A stretch of DNA of 64,000 nt, taken from contig CAUGNO010000002.1 of NCBI GenBank assembly GCA_959600905.1, forward strand, positions 124,001 through 188,000. Direction: 5' to 3'. Position numbers and translations under genes: made by a program. Under the pieces are notes generated by a model that worked only from the letters and a program-made list of their open reading frames with translations, ran no database searches and was not told the DNA's origin. Below are positions 41,920 to 51,598 of the stretch, in pieces (the stretch's first letter is position 1; each line of letters starts with the position of its first letter). The DNA is from UMGS1975 sp959600905. GTDB lineage: Bacteria; Bacillota; Clostridia; Christensenellales; QAND01.

Positions 41920-44537
41920 GCATCATCTCCCGCTTAACGCAAAAGCATCTGTGGAGCAACAAACGCCGTACCTGGGTCACCATCATCGGCGTCATGCTGT
42001 GCACAGCGATGATCTGCGCCGTCTCCACGCTGATCGGCAGCTTTCGCAATTATCTGATGGAGTGCGATGAATATTCCTCCGGCGCCTATCATGTCAACTT
42101 TTCCGCTATGCCCTATGAAAAGGTGCCTCAGCTGCAAGCCAACGCCGAGGTTTCTTCCGTGGGCACTTCGTATGCCATGGGGGTTTGCAATAACATCAAA
42201 ACCGAAAACCCAGAGAAACCCTATATCTATGTCATGGCCCTAGATGAGGCCGCCGAGGCTCTTTTGCCCGTCCACCTCGTAGAGGGCCGTCTGCCGCAAA
42301 CCCCCAATGAGATCGCCCTTCCACAACACCTGATTGCCAATGGCGGCGTATCCGTTTCCGTCGGGCAGACTATCACGCTCTCCCTCGGCCAGCGCACGCT
42401 GGATGGCGAGCCTTTATCCGCCAATATGCGCTATGTAGAAGGCGAAAGCATCGCCTCTCCGGTCAATAAAACCTATACGGTGGTAGGCGTGATAGAGCGC
42501 ATGGGCACAGAATCGTACAATTCCGCCAGCTACATTGGCATTACGGCGCTAAATTCTGCCGCCCTTGCGCAGGATACCCCCGTCAATGCCTATCTTTCCT
42601 TGGCGCACCCTTCCAACGCCTATCATCTGATTCCTGGTCTGGCGCAGTCCTTGGGCATAACCGAAGAGCATACCAACTATAACGCCAGCCTTCTCGCCTA
42701 TTACGGCAGCTTTGCCAGCAACGATACCGATCTGACCTTTACCTCTCTGGCCGTGATCGTCATCGCGCTGATTATGCTTGGCTCCGTCTCCGTGATCTAC
42801 AACGCCTTTGCGATCTCTGCCACCGAGCGAAAAGCGCAGTTTGGCCTTTTGGCCTCTGTGGGGGCCACGCAAAAGCAGATCCGCAAATCTATCTGGCTCG
42901 AAGGGCTCACCGTCGGCGCCATCGGCATTCCCCTTGGCATCGGCCTTGGCATCGGCGGCATCGGGATCACGCTGAAGCTTGTCCAGTCCCTGCTGCTGGA
43001 TCTATTCAATACCCCCGGCCAGCTCGCGCTGACGCTGCACGTATCCCCCACGCTAACACTGCTGGCTGCCGTTATCGCCGCGGTTACCATTGCATTGTCC
43101 GTCTATCTGCCGGCCAAGCGCGCCTCCAAAACCTCCCCCATCGAGGCCATACGCACCACGCAGGACATCAAATCCGCCGGCCATGTACACGCCAACCGGC
43201 TTACACAGCGTGTCTTTGGCTTCGAGGCCAACTTGGCGCTCAAGCAGATGCAGCGCAACCGCAAGCGTTACCGTACTACCATCTTTTCGCTGTTTATCAG
43301 CCTTGTGATGTTTCTCAGCTTTTCCAGCTTTGTAGACTATATGAATGTGGCGGCCAATATGCAGCTGAAAACTGCGGATTATGACTATATCATCTCCTCC
43401 AACGGCACCGAGCGATCCGCCCAAGCGCTATTGGAGGTCTACGATGAGGTGCAGTCCAACGCCTATCTGGACAGCGCCGCGCTGCGCGCAACCGACGATT
43501 TTTCCTTTCAGCTGGATGAAGCGCTGTTCACCCCGCAGACGCTTTCCCTCTTCCGGGAAAATCAGTATATCGGCTATAATCCGGATCTGGGGTGTGAGGC
43601 TTGGTATATGAGCCTGTATGTGCTTCCCGATACAGAGTATGATGCGTTGCTGGCCAGCCAAGGCCTTTCCTCTCCGGATCGCAGCGGCCTGGTGCTTGTC
43701 AGCCCCTTCGAGTTTCGCGATGAAGAGGGCAAGATGCACCAGTTTAACGGCGTCAACCCCTCTGCTCTGCCCCGGCCGCTGACCCTATTCAGCTGGAACG
43801 AGATCCATACTGTGGAAAACGGGGAAGACATCTATGTTGCCGATGGCTATGTTTCCGCAGATGTCAATGTCATTGGTGCGCTGCAAACGCTGCCCTCTGC
43901 CGTTTTCCCCTCCTCAACCAGCATCTCTGCCCTCTGTTCGGAAAGCGAGTACCGTTCGCTTTGCCAATCGCTCAAAAGCGACCCCCTCCCCTTCTCGCTC
44001 TATCTTACCGCCAACGATACAGAAGCTTTTGACGCCTGGATGGCAGAGCATCCCGTTTTGGGGAAGGAGCGCAGCGGTCTTAACGTATACAGCCTTGCCG
44101 CCATGGTAGCGGAAAACGAGCGGGTGCTGTTCATCATCTCCATCTTCTGCTATGGTTTTATCACGCTGATGATGCTAATCTCCGTCACCTCGGTGCTCAA
44201 TACCATCTCCACCAATATGCAGCTCCGCAAAAAGGAGTTTGCCATGCTGCAATCCGTAGGGATGACAAAGCGCGCCATGGGCCGCATGCTCCGCTTTGAA
44301 AGCTTTTTCTACGGCGTCAAGGCCTTGTTGTATGCGGTGCCCGTCAGCATCGGCATCAGCTATCTGATGTACCGCATGTTTTCCAAGAGCTTTGCTTTCC
44401 CCTTTACCCTGCCCTGGATGCAGTATCTCGGCGCGGTGTTGGGGGTATTCCTCCTCATCTTTGCCACCATGTGGTATGCCACACGCAAAATGAGAAAGCA
44501 AAGCATTGTGGAAACCATTCGCCAAGACAGCATCTAA
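41916..44537 (+). CDS. FtsX-like ABC transporter permease
   Basis: An 873-residue membrane protein with two FtsX/MacB-type permease domains (about 265-405 and 750-865), an N-terminal transmembrane helix and large extracytoplasmic segments between. Size and duplication match the permeases of peptide-resistance or lipoprotein-type exporters rather than solute importers. It ends in a charged tail after the last helix and a strong terminator. The substrate is unknown; a cell-envelope-active peptide is plausible from context. Confidence 0.88.
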   Translation: MSIISRLTQKHLWSNKRRTWVTIIGVMLCTAMICAVSTLIGSFRNYLMECDEYSSGAYHVNFSAMPYEKVPQLQANAEVSSVGTSYAMGVCNNIKTENPEKPYIYVMALDEAAEALLPVHLVEGRLPQTPNEIALPQHLIANGGVSVSVGQTITLSLGQRTLDGEPLSANMRYVEGESIASPVNKTYTVVGVIERMGTESYNSASYIGITALNSAALAQDTPVNAYLSLAHPSNAYHLIPGLAQSLGITEEHTNYNASLLAYYGSFASNDTDLTFTSLAVIVIALIMLGSVSVIYNAFAISATERKAQFGLLASVGATQKQIRKSIWLEGLTVGAIGIPLGIGLGIGGIGITLKLVQSLLLDLFNTPGQLALTLHVSPTLTLLAAVIAAVTIALSVYLPAKRASKTSPIEAIRTTQDIKSAGHVHANRLTQRVFGFEANLALKQMQRNRKRYRTTIFSLFISLVMFLSFSSFVDYMNVAANMQLKTADYDYIISSNGTERSAQALLEVYDEVQSNAYLDSAALRATDDFSFQLDEALFTPQTLSLFRENQYIGYNPDLGCEAWYMSLYVLPDTEYDALLASQGLSSPDRSGLVLVSPFEFRDEEGKMHQFNGVNPSALPRPLTLFSWNEIHTVENGEDIYVADGYVSADVNVIGALQTLPSAVFPSSTSISALCSESEYRSLCQSLKSDPLPFSLYLTANDTEAFDAWMAEHPVLGKERSGLNVYSLAAMVAENERVLFIISIFCYGFITLMMLISVTSVLNTISTNMQLRKKEFAMLQSVGMTKRAMGRMLRFESFFYGVKALLYAVPVSIGISYLMYRMFSKSFAFPFTLPWMQYLGAVLGVFLLIFATMWYATRKMRKQSIVETIRQDSI

Positions 44538-44550
44538 CCCCCCTCTACCA

Positions 44551-44579
44551 AAAAAGGGCCGGCTTTGCCGGTCCTTTTT
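44551..44579. terminator. bidirectional terminator
   Basis: A 13-bp stem (44551-44563 with 44567-44579, one G-T) has a 3-base loop and A/T tracts on both sides, ending the permease (+) and the hydrolase (-). Confidence 0.9.
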
Positions 44580-44584
44580 CTCGT

Positions 44585-45502
44585 TTACTGCACCCGATCC
44601 TCCATCCAGGCGGCTACGTCTTGATAGGCCTGTGCCCTGTTCGTTTCATTCAGCACCTCATGCCGCGCGCCTGGGTAAAGAACAAGCGACACATCCTCAT
44701 GCCCCGTTTGGCGCAGCCATTCTGCTGCCTGCCTTACCCCCTTGCCATATTGGCCCACCGGGTCCTCTTCGCCGCTGATCAGCAGAATCGGCAGCGTCTG
44801 CGGCACCTGCTGCGCCCACTCTTTGCCGGAAACGCCGCGCAGCAGCTTAAACAGCTCATGATACGCGCCAATGGTAAAGGTGAATTTGCACAAAGGGTCT
44901 TTGCCATAGGCCCGTACCACCTCCGTATCCCTGGAAAGCCAGTCGTCCTCTCCCATCGGTTTTTCGATGCGCTTGTTATAGCTGCCAAAGGCCAGCTTGT
45001 CGATCAGCCGGCTCCGCGCTTTTTTCCCTTTGCATACGCCCAGCATATTCGTCAGCGCAATGCCGGCCCAGTCCAGTGGGTTTTTGCCGCTGGTTCCCAT
45101 GTAAATTGCACCGTCCAGCGCCCATCCGTATTTAGCTGTGTACTGCCGCGCCACAAAGGAACCCATGCTGTGCCCCAGCAAAAAATACGGCGCACCGGCC
45201 CAGCGCTCTTTGGTTCGTTCGGTCATGCTGTATAGATCGCGAACCAAATACACCCGTCCGTCTTTTTCAGCAAAATGCCCAAGCGCCCGCGCACCCTTGC
45301 CATGCCCTAGGTGGTCGTTGCCGCATACGGCAAACCCCCGCTCTGTCATATACTCGATAAACGGCTCATATCGTTCGATGTATTCACACATCCCATGGGA
45401 GATCTGCAATACCGCGCGCACCGGCCCCTCCGGCTCATACCAATAACCGCAAATGGGGTCCTTCCCATTGCTGGAAGCAAATGTGACGCTCTGCTTTTTC
45501 AT
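44585..45502 (-). CDS. alpha/beta hydrolase (monoacylglycerol lipase / lysophospholipase-like)
   Basis: A 305-residue serine hydrolase with HG oxyanion motif (QISHGMCEY), nucleophile elbow GHSMGS, catalytic Asp in SGEEDPVG and His in PGARHEV, the order found in monoacylglycerol lipase-like enzymes. No signal peptide is seen, so it acts in the cytoplasm or at the membrane face. The ATG at 45502 follows GGGGGAG; the much longer open frame upstream covers the divergent gene and is not coding. Substrate unverified. Confidence 0.85.
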   Translation of the reverse strand: MKKQSVTFASSNGKDPICGYWYEPEGPVRAVLQISHGMCEYIERYEPFIEYMTERGFAVCGNDHLGHGKGARALGHFAEKDGRVYLVRDLYSMTERTKERWAGAPYFLLGHSMGSFVARQYTAKYGWALDGAIYMGTSGKNPLDWAGIALTNMLGVCKGKKARSRLIDKLAFGSYNKRIEKPMGEDDWLSRDTEVVRAYGKDPLCKFTFTIGAYHELFKLLRGVSGKEWAQQVPQTLPILLISGEEDPVGQYGKGVRQAAEWLRQTGHEDVSLVLYPGARHEVLNETNRAQAYQDVAAWMEDRVQ

Positions 45503-45524
45503 CTTCTCTCCCCCTTTCTTTTTT

Positions 45525-45533
45525 AGTATAGCA
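45525..45533 (-). promoter_or_regulatory. extended -10 promoter of the hydrolase
   Basis: Minus strand TGCTATACT, a -10 box with the TGN extension, 22 bases before the start; no good -35 box. Confidence 0.45.
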
Positions 45534-45547
45534 TGCCCGAAATCCCC

Positions 45548-45577
45548 TTGTCTCTGCCGGCGCCCAAATGCTATACT
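45548..45577 (+). promoter_or_regulatory. promoter of the coiled-coil protein gene
   Basis: -35 TTGTCT (45548-45553), 18-base spacer, -10 TATACT (45572-45577). Confidence 0.5.
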
Positions 45578-45614
45578 TGACATGTTTGGAATCAGCATAG
45601 AGGAGGATCTTGTC

Positions 45615-45908
45615 ATGGCCAATGATTTTTTTTCGAAAATGAAGGATACCATCGTAAAAGGCGCCAATACCGTGGCCGGTGAAAGCGGCAAACTCGTGGA
45701 AAGAGGCAAAATCAAAGCCTCCGTCATGAAATTGGAGGACCAAAAAAAATCTCTGTTGATGGAGCTTGGCAATAAGTATTACGAAGCATACAAGCAAGGC
45801 AACCCCAATTCCGATGAAGTGCGGCAAATCTGTGAACAGCTGGACGCGCTCCATGCGGAAATCGAAATCAAAAAACAGGAAAACGAACGCTTAAAGGCCG
45901 AGGAATAA
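45615..45908 (+). CDS. small coiled-coil protein of unknown function
   Basis: A 97-residue, charged, almost entirely helical protein. Residues about 35-97 show heptad spacing and many Lys/Glu, consistent with a coiled-coil. There is no signal peptide, membrane helix or cysteine. AGGAGG lies 8 bases before the ATG. It stands alone between divergent and convergent genes. I do not recognise a characterised family; similar short proteins in Firmicutes sometimes carry a zinc ribbon, which is absent here. Confidence 0.8.
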   Translation: MANDFFSKMKDTIVKGANTVAGESGKLVERGKIKASVMKLEDQKKSLLMELGNKYYEAYKQGNPNSDEVRQICEQLDALHAEIEIKKQENERLKAEE

Positions 45909-45929
45909 CGCATTTCCAACGCGTTTTTT
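45907..45929 (+). terminator. weak terminator after the coiled-coil gene
   Basis: A 5-bp stem (AACGC with GCGTT) has a 9-base loop and six T. Confidence 0.45.
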
Positions 45930-45942
45930 GTCGGTCGTAAAC

Positions 45943-45970
45943 AAAAGGCATCCAAAATGGATGCCTTTTT
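45943..45970 (-). terminator. terminator of the nucleoside transport operon
   Basis: A 12-bp stem (AAAAGGCATCCA with TGGATGCCTTTT) has a 3-base loop, 10 bases after the stop of the last permease gene. It could also serve the convergent small gene. Confidence 0.88.
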
Positions 45971-45979
45971 GTATATCCG

Positions 45980-46945
45980 TTATCGTTCCTCTCTGAAATA
46001 CGAGGTACTCAGCGAAGCCGGCGGCTGGTTTTCCCGCTTTTTCCGCATCGTGATGATGACCAGCACCAGGATCGTCGCCGCATACGGCACCATATCCAGC
46101 AGCTGGGAAGGAATGGTAAACTGCAGCCCAAACAGCGAGATCGCTACGTTTTGCAGCTTGTAGCCCAGCCCGCGCAGCGCGCCGAACAAATACGCACCGA
46201 AGATCGCCTTGGCCGGGTTCCAGGTGGAGAATATGACCAGCGCCACCGCAATCCAGCCCAGGCCGTTCGTGATATTGTCCTGCCAGCTCGGCACAAACAC
46301 CAGCGACAGGTATGCGCCGCCTACCCCGCACAAAAAGCCGCCCGCCAGCAGGCTCAGGTATTTATACCGATTTACGTTGATGCCGGACGCATCCGCCGCC
46401 GCCGGGTTTTCGCCTACGGCGCGCATATTCAGCCCGATCCTCGTCTTTTTGATGAAGAAATAGATCAGCACCGCCAATATAGGCGCAATCTGCACATAGA
46501 TGCTCTGCTGAAAAAATGCTTCTCCCAAAATCGGGATCTTGCTCAGGCCTGGCACATCGTAGGCGGCAAACGTATCCAGCACCGGCTGCGGCAGGCTTAC
46601 CCCGGACATGGATTTGCCCAGCATGCCCGCAAACCCGGTGCCAAAAATCGTCAGCGCCAGGCCCGTAACCGTCTGGTTTCCCTTAAATGTTACCGTGACG
46701 ATGCAATAGATCAGTGCGCCCAGCGCGCCCGCAATGCCGGCAGCCAGCACAGCCAGCCAGGGGTTTGCCGTCACCAGCGCCACTTTGAACCCCACCGCGG
46801 CGCCCATGATCATCATGCCCTCTACGCCCAGGTTCAGGTTGCCTGTTTTCTCTCCTAGGATACCGCCCAGCGTACCAAAAAGGATGGGCGTACCCATCTG
46901 CACGGAAATCTGCAAAAATAAGGCCGTTGCCGTTATCCAACCCAT
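45980..46945 (-). CDS. nucleoside ABC transporter permease 2 (BmpC/YufQ-like)
   Basis: A 321-residue integral membrane protein of the branched-chain/ribose-type permease family with about 9-10 hydrophobic helices. The conserved GEKTGNLNLGVEGMMIMGA and ENPAAADASGIN cytoplasmic loop motifs are typical of BMP-type nucleoside importers. The ATG at 46945 has AGGAGGTG and lies 4 bases after the first permease gene. Last gene of the operon. Confidence 0.88.
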   Translation of the reverse strand: MGWITATALFLQISVQMGTPILFGTLGGILGEKTGNLNLGVEGMMIMGAAVGFKVALVTANPWLAVLAAGIAGALGALIYCIVTVTFKGNQTVTGLALTIFGTGFAGMLGKSMSGVSLPQPVLDTFAAYDVPGLSKIPILGEAFFQQSIYVQIAPILAVLIYFFIKKTRIGLNMRAVGENPAAADASGINVNRYKYLSLLAGGFLCGVGGAYLSLVFVPSWQDNITNGLGWIAVALVIFSTWNPAKAIFGAYLFGALRGLGYKLQNVAISLFGLQFTIPSQLLDMVPYAATILVLVIITMRKKRENQPPASLSTSYFREER

Positions 46946-46949
46946 CTTC

Positions 46950-48014
46950 TTACACCTCCTGCTGCGCCTTGTGCTTGCGCACAAACCGATAGTTTAGGAA
47001 AAACTCGCTTCCCAGCACAAAGAACAGAATGGTGCCCTGTATCAAGTCTGCCAGCGAAGAGGAAACCTGCAAGGCCGTCTGAATATAATCGCCGCCCTGC
47101 AGCAAAATGGCAAACAGCAGCGATACGATGACAATCGCCGGCGCAGACAGCTTGCTCAGCCATGTGGTGATGATGGCGGTAAAGCCCAGTCCGCCGGAAA
47201 GCTGGTTGGTCAGCGAGTGCTCGATGCCGGAAGCCTGCACCGTGCCCGCAATGCCGCATAGGCCGCCAGAAATCAAAATGGCGATCAGCATTACCTTGGT
47301 GGGGCTCATCCCTGCATAGCGCGCCGTCGTGTCACTTTCGCCCACCACGGCAATCTCATACCCCAGCTTGCTCTGCTTAAACATCACATAGACCACGCCC
47401 ACCAGCAGCAGCGCAAGGATCCATCCGATATGGATGCCGAATACCTCCGGCAGCACGGCGTTGTCCGAAAAATACGGCATGCGGGGGAACCCGCCCCCCT
47501 TTGGGTCCTTCCATGGCCCGTATTGCAGATAGGTGATCCAGGTGGTCGCAATGTAGTTCATCATCAGCGTTACCAGCGTTTCGCTCGTGTGCCATTTTGC
47601 TTTGAGCAGCGCCGGGATCATCGCCCACAGGCCGCCGCATAAAAAGCCTGCCAGCAGCATCATGGGGATCAGCAAAGGCGCCGGCGCCTCCGGAAAGCTG
47701 AACGCCACCCAGGCTGCCCCAAACGCGCCCATGTAAAACTGCCCCTCTGCGCCGATGTTCCAAAACTTCATCTTAAAGGCTACCGCGATGCCCAGCGAGA
47801 GGATCACCAGCGGGATGGTCTTGTTGATTGTCTCCTGGAAGCGATAGGCCGTGCCCGTCGCTCCTTCGATCATCTTGGCATACACTTCAAAGGGATTCAG
47901 ACCCAAAAACGCCATGATAATTGCCGTTGCGCCCAGCGCCGCCACAACAGCCAGCAGTCGGGTCGCCAGCTCCCGCTTTTTGGACGGCTCCTCTTTTTTT
48001 ACGATGTTCAGCAT
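46950..48014 (-). CDS. nucleoside ABC transporter permease 1 (BmpB/YufP-like)
   Basis: A 354-residue permease of the same family as its downstream neighbour, forming the other half of the channel. The coupling-loop motif GESDTTARYAGM is visible near residue 235 and helices cover most of the length. It overlaps the ATPase gene by 7 bases. Confidence 0.88.
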   Translation of the reverse strand: MLNIVKKEEPSKKRELATRLLAVVAALGATAIIMAFLGLNPFEVYAKMIEGATGTAYRFQETINKTIPLVILSLGIAVAFKMKFWNIGAEGQFYMGAFGAAWVAFSFPEAPAPLLIPMMLLAGFLCGGLWAMIPALLKAKWHTSETLVTLMMNYIATTWITYLQYGPWKDPKGGGFPRMPYFSDNAVLPEVFGIHIGWILALLLVGVVYVMFKQSKLGYEIAVVGESDTTARYAGMSPTKVMLIAILISGGLCGIAGTVQASGIEHSLTNQLSGGLGFTAIITTWLSKLSAPAIVIVSLLFAILLQGGDYIQTALQVSSSLADLIQGTILFFVLGSEFFLNYRFVRKHKAQQEV

Positions 48015-49543
48015 GCCTTCACCTCTTCCATCGGATGGCCCAGCATCAACAGGCCCACATCCTCCTTGGTCACCTCTTTGGGGTCTACAATGCCCATCAG
48101 TTCTCCGTCATGGATCACCATCAGCCGGTCGCACAAGCCCAGCAGCACATCCAGATCCTCACCGATAAACAGGATGCCTACGCCCTTTTGCTTCTGTTGG
48201 TTCAAAATATCATAGATGTTGTACGAAGCACCGATATCCAGCCCGCGCACCGGGTACGCCGTGATGATCAGCTGCGGGTTCATATCGATCTCACGCCCCA
48301 AAAGCACCTTTTGGATGTTTCCGCCGGAAAGCTTTTTCACAATGTGGTGTACCGACGGCGTATCGATCTGGAATTTTTCCACAATTTGCTCAGCGCGCTC
48401 TTTGCCCGCCTTTCTGTCCACAAACGGCGATTTCCCCTCGTGGAAGGTTTTGAGCAGCACGTTGTCCACAATATCCATCCCGGCCACCAGACCCATGCCC
48501 AGCCGGTCCTCCGGGATAAAACTCATGCTGATGCCCTTTTGGATGATCTTGGCAGGCGTCATCCCCAGGATGGATTCCCCCTTAAAAATCACCTCGCCGG
48601 CCTGCGCCTTATACAGCCCCGCGATCAGTTCACACAGTTCTTTCTGCCCGCTGCCCGCAATGCCGGCCACGCCCAAGATCTCGCCGGTATTCAGCGTGAA
48701 GGACATCTGGCGGATCACCTCTCGCCCTTCGGCATTTTGGGCCGTTAGGTTCTTTACTTCCAGCAGCGGCCGCTGGTTTTCTTTATCCACCGGCACACGC
48801 TCGATGTCCAGGCTCACGGCCCGTCCTACCATCATCTCCGTCAGCTGCCGCGGGTCGGTCTCGCTGGTTTTTACGGTGCCGATGGTCTCGCCTTTGCGCA
48901 GCACCGTCACCCGGTCACTGATCTCCATTACCTCGTTCATCTTGTGCGTGATGATGATAATGCTGCATCCTTCCTGCTTCATATTGCGCAGAATATCAAA
49001 CAGCTTTGTAATCTCCTGCGGCGTCAGCACCGCCGTCGGCTCGTCCAAAATCAGGATATTCGCCCCGCGGTACAGCACCTTTAGAATCTCCACCGTCTGC
49101 TTTTCGCTCACGGACATATTGTAGATCTTCTTATCCGGATCCACGATCAGCCCATATTTTTCTTCAATCTGTTGAATTTCCTTTGTCAGTTCTTTTTGCT
49201 TTATGAAAAAGCCGGCCTTTTCCTTTCCGGCTACAATATTCTCCTTTGCAGTGAGCACATCCACCAATTTAAAGTGCTGATGTACCATGCCGATGCCCGC
49301 GCGGATGGCCTCCGCCGGCTCGGAAAACGAAACGGCCTTGCCGTCTAAGTAGATCTCGCCCGCATCCGGCGAATAGATGCCGGACAGCATATTCATCAAT
49401 GTGCTTTTGCCGGAACCGTTTTCCCCCAAAAGCGCATGGATCTCTCCCTTTTCCACCGAAAGGTTGATGTTGTGGTTTGCCACTACCGGGCCAAACGATT
49501 TACAAATGCCTCTTAACTCGATGTATGCCGGATGGTCCGCCAT
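48008..49543 (-). CDS. nucleoside ABC transporter ATP-binding protein (double ATPase, YufO-like)
   Basis: A 511-residue protein with two ABC domains. The first has Walker A GENGSGKST (about 39-47), signature VSEKQTVE and Walker B ILILDEPTAVLTP. The second lacks a perfect Walker A (GIAGSGQKE) and has signature LSGGNIQK, the asymmetry usual in ribose/nucleoside-type importers. AGGAGG precedes the ATG. A hairpin separates it from the binding-protein gene. Confidence 0.92.
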   Translation of the reverse strand: MADHPAYIELRGICKSFGPVVANHNINLSVEKGEIHALLGENGSGKSTLMNMLSGIYSPDAGEIYLDGKAVSFSEPAEAIRAGIGMVHQHFKLVDVLTAKENIVAGKEKAGFFIKQKELTKEIQQIEEKYGLIVDPDKKIYNMSVSEKQTVEILKVLYRGANILILDEPTAVLTPQEITKLFDILRNMKQEGCSIIIITHKMNEVMEISDRVTVLRKGETIGTVKTSETDPRQLTEMMVGRAVSLDIERVPVDKENQRPLLEVKNLTAQNAEGREVIRQMSFTLNTGEILGVAGIAGSGQKELCELIAGLYKAQAGEVIFKGESILGMTPAKIIQKGISMSFIPEDRLGMGLVAGMDIVDNVLLKTFHEGKSPFVDRKAGKERAEQIVEKFQIDTPSVHHIVKKLSGGNIQKVLLGREIDMNPQLIITAYPVRGLDIGASYNIYDILNQQKQKGVGILFIGEDLDVLLGLCDRLMVIHDGELMGIVDPKEVTKEDVGLLMLGHPMEEVKAC

Positions 49544-49582
49544 TGCCTGCCTCCTATCCTGAAATGCCGAGAAAAGGAAGGA

Positions 49583-49610
49583 AGAGCACTCCCGTCCCGG
49601 GGAATGCTCT
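49583..49610 (-). other. intercistronic hairpin after the binding-protein gene
   Basis: An 11-bp stem (one G-U) with a 6-base loop lies between the lipoprotein gene and the ATPase gene. There is no proper U-run, so it probably stabilises the upstream mRNA or terminates partially, giving more binding protein than transporter. Confidence 0.6.
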
Positions 49611-49631
49611 CCTGCTCCTTACCTCGCCGTA

Positions 49632-50774
49632 TTACGATTCGGTCTTGGGTACAGAGCCGATTACGCCTTCTACAAACCAATCCATGGACAGCATCTCGTC
49701 GTCCGTCATGGTAGCGCCCTCCTGTACCCTTACATTGCCCTCGTTATCTTTGAGCGGGCCGGCAAAGACATGCTTGCCGTTGTCGATCTCTTCCTGGGCC
49801 TTTTGGATGGCTTCCTCGGTGCCCTCTGCGCAGTTTGCCGACAGCTTATCCAGCTTTACGATGCCCTCGTCCCTATGGCCGTGGCCCCAGTAGTTTTCAG
49901 ATTTCCAGGTGCCATCGATGATCTTCTGCACCTGTTCGGTGTAATAAATGCCCCAATCCCACAGCGGTGCGGTCAGGTATGCATCCGGGCCCTTGGACAG
50001 CGCATCGGCATTGTAGCCTACCGCCCATGCGCCCTTTTCCTGCGCCGCTACCACCGGGCCCGCGCTGTCGCAGTGCTGGCCCAGCACATCGCAGCCGGAA
50101 TTGAGCAGCTCAACTGCCGCCTGCTTTTCGCCGGTAGGATCAAACCAGGAGTTCGTCCATTTTACCTCTACCGTCGCATCCGGGTTTACCGAGCGTACGC
50201 CCAGCGTAAACGCGTTGATGCCGCGGGTCACTTCAGGCAGCGGCATAGCAGCCACATAGCCGATCTTGTTGCTCTTGGTCTTCAGGCCCGCCGCGATGCC
50301 GGATAGATACCGCATCTCATACATGCGCCCGAAATACGCAGACATGTTGTCCGCCGTCTTGTAGCCGGAGCAATGGAAGAAGTATACGTCCGGATGCTGC
50401 TTGGCTACGTTCAGCGTGAAATCCATAAATCCATAGCTGGTGGAAAAGATCACGTTGCAGCCCTGGTCCACCATATCGTTGAGCGCCTTTTCGCAGTCCG
50501 CGTTTTCCGGTACGCTCTCCTTGATGATCACCTGATCCTCGCTCAGGCCCAGGTTTTCGATCATCTTCTTGCGTCCTTGGTCATGCGCAAAGGAGTACCC
50601 TTCGTCCCCTACCGGCCCTACATATACAAAGCCGATCTTCAGGTCCTCCTTCGGGATCGCCTTCAGGCTTCCGCTGTTCGCGCTGCCGGCGCCGTCCGAG
50701 CCGCCGCAAGCGGTCAGCGCAAAGACCATGGCACAAGACAGAATTGCTGCCAGCAGCCGTTTTGTCCTCTTCAT
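49632..50774 (-). CDS. BMP family nucleoside-binding lipoprotein
   Basis: Substrate-binding protein of 380 residues, anchored by the lipobox LTAC (Cys at about 23) after a short signal peptide with a Lys/Arg start. The BMP family motifs VGPVGDEGYSFAHDQGRK and CDVLGQHCDSAGPV are those of purine nucleoside-binding proteins such as PnrA and BmpA. Linkage to xpt supports purine uptake and salvage. The ATG at 50774 has AGGAGAGG; the longer frame adds a non-signal N-terminus. Confidence 0.92.
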   Translation of the reverse strand: MKRTKRLLAAILSCAMVFALTACGGSDGAGSANSGSLKAIPKEDLKIGFVYVGPVGDEGYSFAHDQGRKKMIENLGLSEDQVIIKESVPENADCEKALNDMVDQGCNVIFSTSYGFMDFTLNVAKQHPDVYFFHCSGYKTADNMSAYFGRMYEMRYLSGIAAGLKTKSNKIGYVAAMPLPEVTRGINAFTLGVRSVNPDATVEVKWTNSWFDPTGEKQAAVELLNSGCDVLGQHCDSAGPVVAAQEKGAWAVGYNADALSKGPDAYLTAPLWDWGIYYTEQVQKIIDGTWKSENYWGHGHRDEGIVKLDKLSANCAEGTEEAIQKAQEEIDNGKHVFAGPLKDNEGNVRVQEGATMTDDEMLSMDWFVEGVIGSVPKTES

Positions 50775-50833
50775 GATTTCCTCTCCTCTTTTCCTTTTTT
50801 GTAGTTTTGATTGTAGCAAGCTCTCTTCTTGCT

Positions 50834-51409
50834 TTAATCCCTGAATACGATGCCGGTGTTTACATCCATGCTGTCAATGATAGCCAGCGATTCCACCCGC
50901 ACGCCCTGCGAACGGATCAGGTGGCCGCCCTCTTGAAACCCCTTTTCTATGGCAATGCCGGCCCCCACCAGCGTCGCCCCGGAGGAATGGATCAAATGGC
51001 ACAGGCCGTTGAGCGCGCTGCCCTTGGCCAAAAAATCATCGATGATCAAAACCCTGTCGTTTTCATTGAGAAATTTTTTGGAAACTATGATGTCATACAC
51101 ACGCTTATGCGTAAAGGATTCCACTTTGGTGGTATATACGTCGCCGTCAATGTTGGCGCTTTGGGATTTTTTGGCAAATACCACCGGCACATGAAAATAC
51201 TGCGCCGCCACACAGGCAATGCCAATGCCAGAGGCCTCGATGGTCAGGATCTTGTTGACATGGTCTTTCTCAAACAATCTGTAAAATTCCTGGCCCATTT
51301 TGTTAAACAGGTCTATATCCATTTGATGATTCAAAAAACTGTCTACCTTTAGGATGTTGCCTTCCTTGAGCCTGCCATCCTTTACAATGCGTTGCTTGAG
51401 CTCCTCCAT
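50834..51409 (-). CDS. xpt: xanthine phosphoribosyltransferase
   Basis: Salvages xanthine to XMP with PRPP. The 191-residue protein matches Xpt from ELKQRI and the signature VDSFLNHQMD, with the PRPP-binding motif VLIIDDFLAKGSA and KKSQSAN. The start at 51409 matches the family N-terminus although its ribosome site is weak; a GTG at 51424 is the alternative. It heads the operon with the BMP transporter. No purine riboswitch aptamer is visible in the 190 bases upstream. Confidence 0.93.
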   Translation of the reverse strand: MEELKQRIVKDGRLKEGNILKVDSFLNHQMDIDLFNKMGQEFYRLFEKDHVNKILTIEASGIGIACVAAQYFHVPVVFAKKSQSANIDGDVYTTKVESFTHKRVYDIIVSKKFLNENDRVLIIDDFLAKGSALNGLCHLIHSSGATLVGAGIAIEKGFQEGGHLIRSQGVRVESLAIIDSMDVNTGIVFRD

Positions 51410-51462
51410 TGCTTGTCCATCCACCGCCCATCCAAAAAATAATAAAACTCCCTGATTTAATA

Positions 51463-51491
51463 AGGGTACACTATATTTCGCCGATTTTCAA
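51463..51491 (-). promoter_or_regulatory. possible promoter of the xpt-BMP operon
   Basis: Minus strand: -35 TTGAAA (51491-51486), 17-base spacer, -10 TACCCT (51468-51463). Confidence 0.45.
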
Positions 51492-51598
51492 TTTATTTTC
51501 GCCATTTTTTCGACAATTTCTTCGCTATGCTCTTCGCCGGCGCGTAAAGACATATTTCCCATTCTTCTGCTTACAATGAAAGAGAGAGGGGGAACTGC

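Noticed and set aside
51410..51598. Purine riboswitch upstream of xpt
   Set aside because: The TATA...paired-loop core of the aptamer is absent; only a plain promoter is visible.
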